From: Dasypus novemcinctus
Lineage: Eukaryota; Chordata; Mammalia; Cingulata; Dasypodidae
DNA: 64,000 bases
Assembly (NCBI RefSeq): GCF_030445035.2
Contig: NC_080680.1
Location: 47,753,212 to 47,817,211 of the forward strand
Reading direction: 5' to 3'
Shown here: positions 32,696 to 42,833 of the stretch, piece after piece
Layout of the letters: each line of letters starts with the position of its first letter
How positions within the stretch are numbered: the first letter of the stretch is position 1
The notes under the pieces: model-generated
What the model saw: only the letters and a program-made list of their open reading frames with translations
What the model was told of the DNA's origin: nothing
The model's database searches: none
Position numbers and translations under genes: made by a program

Positions 32696-34599
32696 TACCT
32701 TAATGCTAAAGATCTGCTGAAGAGAATTTTGGGTGAACAGAGTCAGGTGTGAGAATACAGACCAAGCCACACAGAGTTAATGGCAGGCAGGGAATACTGG
32801 TAAGAAGAAAAATTTGAAAGACACAGGAAATGAATAAACTAGAGGAGGTGGTATGATAACGAACCTGTATGACTCAAATCCCATTTAGATTAGACTTTTT
32901 TTTGGAGGGAAAGAAAGGTTGTACAACATTTTTCTATTAGCTCAAAAATTGGCCTGTAAGAAACTTTAATAACTGTCCTGGCCTTTTATTTGGGAGTATG
33001 TGGGTTTGGGTAAAGGAATTGGTGGGAGGATCAGCAAAGATTTAGGTGTTAGAAAAGAATAAATTTTTAGGCCAATAGAGCTAAAAAAAAAGCACTCCCC
33101 CCTCCCCCATCAGTTTTAGAAATTCTTCATGGCTTTAAAAAAAGAAGATATTATAGTTTATTTTTATCATGTATGGTCCATTTGAATAGTTTTGTTTTGA
33201 GAGATCTGTTTTATTGCCATTGACAAAAGAGGAACTTTTCAGGTTGTTATAAATGTATATCTGTGGGATTTTAATGTTGTTGAAAAGGTTAACTGAAAAT
33301 GCCTTTTTATTCAAGAATGTCTCCATTTCTGCTGTAACCAAAGAGAAAGAAATACCTCTAATTCAAACTTTTTTTAGCATTCAGAAAACCCCTTGGTTTT
33401 TAGTTTTTGCAGGATATAAGGGAGACATTTCTATTTTTAGTTTTACAAGGACAACTAGGAATTGGAACTTAATTTCTGTCAATAAAGAGGAATACTCTCT
33501 CCTCTTGACTAAAATAAACTATTAATGACAATGCACTGGATTTTTATTTAAATAAAAATACCTTAATGTAATTAAAATGTAGTCAGTCCACATGTGGTGG
33601 GGGTAACATTTTGCATTACCTCCAATTTAAGTTCTGTCTTTGATAAGCTGATTTTTTCCCCCCAAACCCTGTCCATATCATTAAGTCTCAGCCATCAGGA
33701 TGGAGTCTGGAAGGAGAAGGATATGACTTAGAAGATGTGGAAAGACTGAATTTGCTGCTTCTGGAGCCAGGGTATTGTGGGTAGAAGAAGGAAGGCAAAT
33801 TTAGGAGAAAGACCCGGTCTCTCCTCACTGATCTTTGTCTAGAATGGGATTATCTGTGGCAGAAGGCTTTACTTCAGACTACATTTGGGGTTCCAGAGGA
33901 AACTCCTTTACCAGCCTGGGGGCAGCCACAGCAAAGACCTCTCTATGACACAAGCCTGATTGCACAGCGGGTGGGTCTGAGTTTAGCTTTGCTAAGCTGT
34001 CCTTGGTTTCTAGGTGGCAAATCTGAAACCTAGATGTTCCTGCATAAGGACACGCCAAATGTGGGCCTGCCTTGGGATCTGCTTTGGCAATGGCAAAAAT
34101 AGCCTAGATGAGCATCACAGGTCAGAATGGGGATATACACTGCCAGGAGTTATGCCACAGCAGACTTCAGCGGCAGCGGCTGGAGAATGAGCAGGAATCA
34201 GACCTGTTTAGATCAGGCAGCACCCCAGACTCCCCACTGTGCGGGGCAGACAAGCATGGATCTAGAAGTTACTGCAAGGTTTAGAGGACCTTTATTCACC
34301 TCTGTTACCATAAGGATGTATGAGCTATCGCCCTACCTCTGCGCATCCAGATGCCAAAAAAGAGAGGAGCCAGAAGACGGTGGGAGAAACCCGAGAGATT
34401 AATTACTCGAAGGGAACCGGCATTTACCTAATGGGACTATTTAAATTGTTCCAGTGGACTGAGTTCATTGGAGTGACCTAACATTTAGTATTTTTCCCCC
34501 TACTACCCAATGGTTGGGGGCACATGGAGTAAATCAGATCAATTACACACCAAAGGAAAAAAGTGCATGTTCTCTATACATCTGAGTGTAGAGAACCGG
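32696..34599. other. Non-coding intergenic DNA, repeat-poor
   Basis: About 1.9 kb with no recognised gene and no clear transposable element. It becomes more GC-balanced from about 33650. One of the few candidate unique stretches right of RANBP6. Confidence 0.45.
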
Positions 34600-34830
34600 T
34601 GCAGACAGCAGGTAGGGGACCTCTTCCCGCGCCGCCAAGGAGTAAGCAGGGCCGCTTGGGGCGGCCGGGGCCACGCAGCCCGACGAGCAGTGGTCACCCC
34701 AGGGCAGGAGCACCCCGCCCCGCGCGCCAGCCCCAGCGCGGAGCCCCGCGCGCCAGCCCCTGCGGGGGAAGGCAGGGCCAGAGGTGCCCACCTCCCTGAG
34801 CTGCTGCCCCACCCACAAAAGCAGAGAGGG
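34600..34830. promoter_or_regulatory. Isolated CpG-rich patch
   Basis: About 19 CpG dinucleotides by eye within roughly 150 bases (34626-34765), in otherwise CpG-poor DNA. It contains an 18-base GC-rich unit repeated perfectly 26 bases apart (34717-34734 and 34743-34760). It is not a SINE and no gene is recognised on either strand. It could be an orphan CpG island or enhancer; the assignment is inference. Confidence 0.4.
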
Positions 34831-35040
34831 GCCCGCAGGCACTGAGCAAAACTAAATACAAGGCGTGGTTAGTAATCGGCGTCAAGTCTCCGGAAACCCC
34901 ACCCCTGGGGACTTTCCCTAAAGAAATATCTGAGGTTGCAGATTCACACTCAAGGATTTTACTGCAGCGAACTGTAAAAACCCTGAACAGGAAAACGCTT
35001 CAAGTTCTAACAATGGAGAGTTTAAGCTAATTAGATTTTA

Positions 35041-35086
35041 ATCATACGATATGACTGAGAAACATCATACGATATGACTGAGAAAC
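35041..35086. repeat. Perfect 23-bp tandem duplication
   Basis: Two identical adjacent 23-base units (35041-35063 and 35064-35086), each beginning ATCATACGATATG. Confidence 0.95.
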
Positions 35087-35165
35087 GGGATCTGCAAACT
35101 GCGGTCCACCGGCCAAATCTGGCTGGGGCCAGTTTTTGTAAATAAAGTTTTACTGGAACACCAAA
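35087..35165 (+). repeat. Old hAT-like relic
   Basis: ATCTGCAAACTGCGGTCCAC, GGCCAAATCTGGC and AATAAAGTTTTACTGGAACA are the conserved blocks of a widespread old mammalian repeat, probably of hAT type. The central part is deleted. Confidence 0.5.
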
Positions 35166-35354
35166 AATAATAATAGTAATTCTGAATCCTTGATATACAG
35201 CTATTAATATAAATAAATGTGAACAGCGCTGAAGACTTAAAGAAAATCAGGACTATGTATAATGAAAAATTATTTCATTAGTCTATAGTTAATGATTAAT
35301 ACTACTTTTACCATACAAAAGAAGTTGAGAGAGTTTACAAAAAATAAAATAATA

Positions 35355-35530
35355 ACAGCTAATATTTACTGAATGATTCCTTTTGTGCCAAGTAACTGTT
35401 TTAAGTGTTCTAATTATATCATTGAATCTATAAGGAAGGTGTTTTGATTATTTGCACTTGAACAATGAGGAAATGAAACTCCTATATCTAGCTGGCCCAA
35501 GTTTTTCCAGCTAGAAAGTGCAGAGTAGTT
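35355..35530 (-). repeat. MIR SINE fragment
   Basis: Reverse-complement MIR: TAATATTTACTGAATGATTC, TGTGCCAAGTAACTG, AATGAGGAAATGAAACTCC and CCAGCTAGAAAGTGCAGAG in order. Confidence 0.7.
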
Positions 35531-37082
35531 GGATTGTTGCTGGTCCATTGGGGAATGTGACAGAGCTCCCCTAGCTAGGAACTCAGCACTCCCTCAGTTG
35601 TCGTTTGTAACTGTAACTACTGTGAAAATACCCAATGAATATCCGAATATCTGAACATTTTTATATACCCTATATACATGCCTGGATAACTCCCTCCCAA
35701 CCATGTGTCCCCCATCAATAACACCCCACACCAGAGTTCCTCCCTGCCGTGGTTGAACCCTTCTGTGGTCCAAAACTTCTTCAAAAATGAAGCCTATCAT
35801 ATTGCCAAATTCAATTAATGGGAAAATGAAATAGTAATGATAGGGTTACAGATTAGAAATAGAATACATACTAATTTAGAAAAACTAAAATAAAGTGAAA
35901 ATAAATTGGGGTATTAAAAAATGAAAATTATCATATAACTTTGTTTTTGACGTTTTGCCTTTCATCACTGTAATAGGTGTTGCCCTGTATGTACAGTGGC
36001 AAGGCAATTTTTTCATTCCTTCCTCAGTGTCTACATGCTTTTCTTCTTTTTTTTTGTCTTCAAAAAACTTTTAGATCACAATAAAGTCACCTATACAATA
36101 TAGGCGACTCCCATACATCCAACATCAAACCCTTTTCCCCCTTCCCCAGCAATGATCTTTTTACATGTTCATGTTATATTTGCTGCAGCTGATATACAGA
36201 TATTGAAACATAAAGACAGCCAAAGTAGATAGAAGCCCAGGTACTGGTGCTCCTCAGGGCTATGGAGACACACAGGTTCTACAGTCATGGCAGTTGGCTC
36301 TGGAGTTCAGTGCCTTGTCAGTGGGTCCTACCCTGTAATTTGTGTTCTTGAGTGTGATGGAATTGGATTCAGATGTGAACTTTATACACATGCCTCTTCT
36401 GTTACTTTTACTGAACCTGTGGTTGGCGCTGGGGTTGGTGTATACTCAGGAGACTTGAATCTCTGGACTGGCCATGTGCCAGCTGGACCCCAAACCTCAG
36501 CAGAGTTGCAATTCCTACTCTCTGGTTTGCTGGACTTACCCAGGTCAGCTAACAGGGAGGTGAAGACGGTCAGCCACCACACCAGGGAACTGAGAGTGCC
36601 AACTTCAAGATAATCGCATCCATCAACTATGTGGGATCTAAGCCCCCTCTCGATATAGAGGTGGAGTGGACATCACCATCCCAGGGACCACAGGATGGAG
36701 GAATCAAATATGGATTAGAGTGGACTCACTGGTGTTCTCCTATAGAACTACTGTGACTAGTAATGGAAGAAACTGTAGCATTGATGAGGAGAAAGTGGCC
36801 ATGGTAGTTGCTGAGGGCAGGGAGAGGGAAGAAGAGATGTGATATGGGGGCATTTTGGGGACTGGGAGTTGTCCTAAATGATATTGCTGGACATTATATA
36901 TCCTGCCATAACCCACTGAAAGTACTGGGAGAGAGTGTAAACTACAATGTAAACTATAATCAATGCAGTGCAGCAGTGCTCCAAAATATATTCACCAAAT
37001 GCAATGAATGTGCCACCATGATGAAAGAAGTTGTTGATGTGGGAGGAGTGGGGGGTAGGGGGTGGGGTGTATGGGAACCTCT
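35531..37082 (+). mobile_element. L1 3'-UTR insertion with 5' inversion
   Basis: 36214-37082 is the distal 3' UTR of the same L1 family as at 39.9-48.1 kb, in plus orientation, ending in the G-tract and GGGAACCTC. 35531-36210 is the more upstream 3'-UTR part (equivalent to 41300-41970 there) but in the opposite orientation. About 0.5 kb of the element (40804-41299 equivalent) is missing at the junction. Such 5' inversion with a junction deletion is the known outcome of twin priming during L1 integration. Confidence 0.85.
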
Positions 37083-37326
37083 TTCTAAAGATTTTTTAAA
37101 ATTTTCTTTCTCTCCCTCTCCCCCCCTCCCCACCCCGCGTTGTCTGCTCTCTGTGTCCATTCACTCTGTGTTCTTCTGTGTCCACTTTTATTCTTGTCAG
37201 CAGCACTGGGAATCTGTGTCTCTATTTGTTGTGTCATCTTGCTGCGTCAGCTCTCCATGTATGTGGGGCCACTCCTGGGCAGGGTGCACATAGATCACAA
37301 AAAAGTTACATTAAAAAATATAAGAG
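37083..37326 (-). mobile_element. Inverted block: partial DAS-SINE plus L1 tail
   Basis: 37083-37288 is a DAS-SINE lacking its head, in minus orientation. 37290-37326 is the reverse complement of the L1 terminus (TATATTTTTTAATGTAAC) expected directly after GGGAACCTC at 37082. Both parts are inverted relative to the L1 they should follow. Confidence 0.6.
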
Positions 37327-37771
37327 GGGGGAAGTGGACTTGGCCCAGTGGTTAGGGCTTCCGTCTACCACATGGGAGGTCTGCGGTTCAAACCCCGGGC
37401 CTCCTTGACCCATGTGGAGCTGGCCCATCTGCAATGCTCATGCACGCAAAGAGTGCTGTGCCACACAGTGGTGTCCCCTGTGTAGGGGAGCCCCACGCGC
37501 AAGGAGTGCACCCCATAAGGAGAGCTGCCCAGCGTGAAAGAAAGTGTAGCCTGCCTAAGAATGGCACCACCCACATGGAGAACTGACACAACAAGATGAT
37601 GCAACAAAAAGAAACACAGATTCCCATGCCGCTGACAACAACAGAAGCAGACAAAGAAGACGACGCAGCAAATAGACACAGAGAACAGACAACCGGGGCG
37701 GGGGGGGGGGGGCGGTTTGGGGGGGAAGGGGAGAGAAATAAATAAATCTTAAAAAAATATATATATATATA
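37327..37771 (+). mobile_element. DAS-SINE
   Basis: GGGAAGTGGACTTGGCCCAG head, B-box GGTTCAAACCCC, body, a long G-run near 37699-37732, and an AATAAATCTTAAAAAA plus TA-repeat tail. First of two head-to-tail SINEs. Confidence 0.9.
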
Positions 37772-38200
37772 AGATGGAAGCAGATTTGGCTCAACTGATA
37801 GGGCATCTGCCTACAACATGGGGGGGTCCAGGGTTCAAACCCAGGGCCTTCTGACCCATGTGGTGAGCTGGCCCACACACAGGGCTGATGCACACAAGGA
37901 GTGCCATGCCATGCAGAGGTGTCTCCCATATAGGGGAGCCCCACGTGCAAGGAGTGCGCCCTGTAAGGAGAGCCGCCCAGCACGAAAAAAGTGCAGCCTG
38001 CCCAGGAATGGCGCCCCACACACGGAGAGCTGATGCAGCAAGATGATGCAACAAAAAAGAGACACAATTCCTGGTGCTGTGGACAAGAATACAAGCAGAC
38101 AGAGAAGAACACACAGCAAATGAACATAGCAGACAACTGGGGGTGGGGGGCAGACAGGGAAGGGGAGAGAAATAAATAAAAATAAATAAATCTCTAGAAG
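37772..38200 (+). mobile_element. DAS-SINE, second subfamily
   Basis: Head GAAGCAGATTTGGCTCAACT with B-box GGTTCAAACCC, then body and AAATAAATAAATCT tail. The head differs from the neighbouring copy (GGCTCAACTGATAGGG versus GGCCCAGTGGTTAGGG), so two subfamilies sit side by side. Confidence 0.88.
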
Positions 38201-38505
38201 AAAAAGTCAAAGCTGGTCCAACTATGACCTAACTAAAATGACGGAAGACAGCAAATACCTACAGTTTCAACAGGACCATGAGTTTTTCCTCTTATCTTGG
38301 GCTCAGCCTATGTGAATTTCTCTGACTAGGAGAAGCTTGAAATATGATCTTCATAGTGAGCTTGTTCTCTTGTACTCCTTCAACTGCCATGAAGAGAACT
38401 TCTCTGAAGAGCTGCACCATCTTCAGTCAGGGACCTGGAAAGAGATGCATGGAACAGAATTACCTCAGATGATCCACAGATCTGAAGTATGAAGTAGAGC
38501 TTCCC
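38201..38505. other. Short unassigned stretch between SINEs
   Basis: About 300 bases of GC-balanced sequence without a recognised repeat or gene. Confidence 0.4.
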
Positions 38506-38516
38506 AAACACCATAG

Positions 38517-38886
38517 GGAAGTGGGCTTGGCCCAATGGATAGGGCGTCCACCTACCCGTGTGGAGCTGGCGCATGTGCAGTGCTGATGTGCGCAAGGAGT
38601 GCCATGCCACGCAGTGGTGTCCCCCGGGTAGAGGAGCCCCACACGCAAGGAGTGCACCTCGTAAGGAGATCTGCCCAGCACGAAAGAAAGTGCAGCCTGC
38701 CCAAGAATGGTGCCACACACACAGAGAGCTGACACAACAAGATGACTCAACAAAAAGAAACACAGATTCCCGGTGCTGCTGATAAGGATAGAAGCAGTCA
38801 CAGAAGAACACACAGAGAATGGACACAGAGCAGACAACTGGGGGGGGGGGGGAGCAAATAAATAAGAAAGAAATCTTTTAAAAAAA
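38517..38886 (+). mobile_element. DAS-SINE with partial head deletion
   Basis: GGAAGTGGGCTTGGCCCAAT head, but the B-box region is deleted (CACCTACCCGTGTGGAGCTG runs straight through). Flanked by the 11-bp duplication AAACACCATAG (38506-38516 and 38887-38897). Confidence 0.9.
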
Positions 38887-39880
38887 AAACACCATAGCCT
38901 CAGGTGCCTCAGGTAAGGTTGCCCCATTGAAGAAATGAATGCTCTGCATACAGACATACCTTATTTTATTGTGCTTCAACAAATAAGAATATTGCACTTT
39001 GCAGATATTGCATTTTTTTCCAAATTGAAGATTTGTGGCAACCCTGTGCTGAGCAAGCCTGTTGGTACTGTTTTTTCTAACAGTATGTACTCACTTCATG
39101 TCACGTTTTGGTAATTCTTTTTCACTATTATCATATCTGTTATGGTGATTTGTGATCTGTTATTTTTGATGCTACTGTGGTAATTGTTTTAAGGTGCCAC
39201 AAGTCATGCCCATATAAGAGGGCAAACAATCAAGAAATGCTGTGTGTGTTCTGACAACTGCACCAACTGACGTTCCCCATTTCTCTTCCTCAACTATGCC
39301 CTTCCTATTCCCTGAAACACAAGAATATTGAAATTAGTCCAATAAGCAACCGTACAATAGCCTTTAAGTGTTCAAGCAAAGGAAGAGTCACACATCTTTC
39401 ACTTTAAATCAAAAGCTAGAAATGATTAAACTTAGTGACAAAAGCTGAGATAGGCCAAAAGCTAGGTCTCTTACATCAAACTGTTTGCCAAGTTGTGAAT
39501 GCAAAGGATAAGTTCTTGAAGGAAATTAAAAGTACTACTCCAGTGAATGCACAAAGAAAGTAGAACAGCCTTATTGCTGATATGAATAAAGTTTGAGTGG
39601 TCTGGATAGAAAATCAAATCAAACATACCATTGCCTTAATCCAGAGCAGGGCCCTACCTCTTTTCAACTCTAGGAAGGCTGAGAGAGGTAAGGAAGCTGC
39701 AGAAATAAGTTTGAAGCTAGCAGAGGTTGGTTCATGATGTTTAAAGAAATAATCCATCTCTATAATATAAAAATAAAAGTGCAAGGTGAAGCAGCAAATG
39801 CTGATGTAGAAACTGCAGCAAGTTACCCAGATCTAGCTAAGATAACTGATGAAGGTGGCTACACTAAACAAAAGGTTTTT

Positions 39881-42833
39881 TTCTTCTTCTTTATTTTTTT
39901 TTAAATGGTACATTAAAAAAATATGAGGTTCCCATATACCCCCCACACCCCTCACCCCACACCTCCCACATCAACAACCTCTTTCATTATCGTGGCACAT
40001 TCATTGCATTTGGGGAATACATTTTGGAGCACTGTTGCACCACATGGATAGTGGTTTACATTGTAGTTTACACTCTCCACCAGTTCCCCCAGTGGCCCAT
40101 GGCAGGACATATGATGTCCAGTATCTGTCCCTGCAATACCACCCAGGACAACTCCAAGTCTTGAAAATGCCCCACATCATATTTCTTCTTCCCTCTCCCT
40201 ACCCTCAGCAGCTACCATGGCCATTTTCTCCACAGTGCTACAATTTCTTCCATTGCTAATCACAATAGTTCCATAGTAGTATATCACTAAGTTCACTCTG
40301 ATCCATATTCTATTCCTCCAACCTGTGGATCCTGGGATGGTGATGCCCACTCCAACTCTATATTGAGAGGGGGCTTAGATTCCACATGGATGATGGATGC
40401 AATTCTCCTGCTTGCAGTTGTAGGCACTTTTGGCTTCCTGGTATGGTGGTTGACCTTATTCACCTCCCTGTTAGCTGGCCAGGGTAAGTCCAATAAACCA
40501 GAGGGTAGGAGCCTGCTGAGGCTCAGGGCCTGGCTGTCACATGGCCAGTCCAGAGATTCAAGTCTCCTGAGTATACACCAACCCCAGCGCCAACCACAGG
40601 TCCAGTAAAAGTAACAGAAGAGGCATGTGTAGAAAGCTCATATCCGAATCCAACTTCATCACACTCTGGAACACAAATTCCAAAGTAGGGCCAATTGACA
40701 TGGCACTGTACTCCAGAGCCACCTGCCATGACCACAGAACCTGTGGGTCTCTGTAGCCCTCAGGAGAACCAGTACTTGGGCTTCTATCTACTTTGGCTGT
40801 CTCTGGGACCCTGCTGAGGCGTGCATAAGCATTACCCCTCTGATGACCTTCCGACTTTTTTTGGGAGACTCATAGCCATATAACCTCATTTGTCCTTTCC
40901 ATTTTCCCCTTTTATCCAAAGTCATAAAGCAGTTTTTAACTCCTGATATTACATGTAGGTTGAGCTATTCTGCTGGTCTGAGTTGACCCCTTTATTCAAG
41001 GTCTTTTTCTAGTTACATCATCAGCTGGTACTTGGTAGTAATCCCTCAACACCAGGAAGTCTCATCCCCGGGAGTCATGTCCCATGCTGGGGGGAGGTAA
41101 TGCATTTACATGCTGAGTTTGGCTTAGACAGTGGCCACATTTGAGCAATATGGAGGCTCTCAGGAGGTAACTCTTAGGCACCCTGCAGCTCTAGGCCTAG
41201 TTCATATTTCAGGTGCACAGACTCATAATCGTAGCCATCAGTATCAAGGGCTCATTGTTGGACCATCCGTCTTTATTGGTCTTTGCCATTGCACTTGGGG
41301 GATTGTTGCTGTTCCATTAGGGACTGTGACAGAGCTCCCCTGGCTAGGAACTCAGCACTCCCTCAATTGTCGTTTTTAACTGAAACCACTTTGAAAATAT
41401 CCAAACATTTTTATATACTCTGTATACATGCCCTGGAGAACTCCCTCCCAAACATGTGCCCTCTATCAATAACACCCCTCACCCGTGTTCCTCCCCTTCC
41501 ATAGTTGAACCTCTCTGTGGTCTGAAACTTCTTAAAAATGAAGCCTAATATATTGCCAGGTTCCATCAATAGTTACATGGAATATAGTGATGGGTTTAAA
41601 GGTTAGATATAGAATACATACTAATTTAGAAAAATTAAATAAAGTAAAAATAAATTGGGGTATCAAAAAATGAAAAAATGAAAAAGCTTTGTATTTGATG
41701 TTTTGCCTTTCATCACTGCTATAGGTGTTGCCCTGTTTGTACAGTGGCAAGGCAATTTCTTCCATTTATTCCTAGTGTCTACATCCTTTCTTTTTTTCTA
41801 CTTATTAAGTTTGTCTTCACTAAAGTTTTAGATCAAATAATTCACATATACAATATATGATACTCCCACATATCCAACATCAAACCCTTTGTCCCTTCCC
41901 CAGCAATGATCTTTTTACATATTCATATTATATTTGCTGCAGCTGATGTATAGATATTGAAACAATAGCTTTCAAACATGATTCCATTTGGGTTTACATT
42001 ATGGTTTATATTTTAGACTATACAATTTTCTAAATTTTTAGTTATCTTATGTTTTATATTATGGTTTACATTTTAGCCTATAGACTTTTACACATTTTTG
42101 GTGTAATTTAACCTGTGCTATATCCATCATTGCATGATCTTGTGGAACACTTCCATTGTCCCACAGTTACACTGATTCTATCTATTCAATACCTCTTTCC
42201 CCTTCCCCTCAGGGCCCACAGTGACAATCAATCTTCATTACTTGAAGGACCATATTCAGAGATACTTGCAACAATGTTGAGGGCTTGACATACTTGACTG
42301 CCCTAACCCATTGGGAGCCACCAGTTCCCTCGAGAGATACAATTCCGTCTGTTTGAGAACATCAGTCCTCCCCAGGATGTGGGTATACCTTCACTCTCAT
42401 AGTATATCACTATGACAAAATGAGCACTCACACACTCCCTAGAAACTTGCCCTGTGTCAGATGCCCCCCCGCCCCCTTAAGCATCCTGAACAAGTTACCT
42501 TCCTTATTATATTTTCTAAAGAGTTTTCTCTACATTATAATTTCAACCACATACCTGACAATCTTCTATGTTCAGTTGTTCCCCCCACCCTCCCCCCAAT
42601 TTCTTGGGCCATCTGACCCTTCCTCCCATCCCTAGCCCCCCTCAAGCCCACAAGGCCCCACCCAAAGTATCCCTATGCCCCCATTTTATCCCTTCCCTGT
42701 ACAAATACTTACCTCCAGCTTATCACAGATTTCAACCATGTAGGGGTCAGCTCACAAACTTCCTCTACCCCCCAACTTCCTTTAAGCCTATCATCCAGTC
42801 TCTAGCTCTCTGAGACAGCTTAGTTCACTTATT
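39881..42833 (-). other. Long 3' UTR of the L1
   Basis: About 2.95 kb from the ORF2 stop to the tail, much longer than the few hundred bases usual in primate L1. It is shared with the copy at 35.5-37.1 kb. It contains an open frame in the L1 sense direction at 40735-40523 (GSGVQC to GDLNLWTGH) and a following one at 40493-40293. The end carries the G-rich tract typical of L1 3' UTRs. Confidence 0.8.

Noticed and set aside
34510-34845. Overlapping frames on both strands in the CpG-rich patch
   Set aside because: Frames on both strands, Ala/Pro/Arg-rich, explained by composition. Kept only as a possible regulatory island.
36287-36613. A host gene of about 108 codons
   Set aside because: It lies inside an L1 3' UTR insertion and recurs in the L1 at 40.5 kb, so it is element-borne, not a host gene; it is reported as an L1 observation.
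37555-38136. Frames up to 193 codons in the SINE clusters (also near 15.3, 17.4, 26.5, 38.5 and 51.6 kb)
   Set aside because: Ser/Cys/Leu-rich products appear wherever DAS-SINEs occur, on both strands; they come from the CpG-rich SINE body, not a gene.
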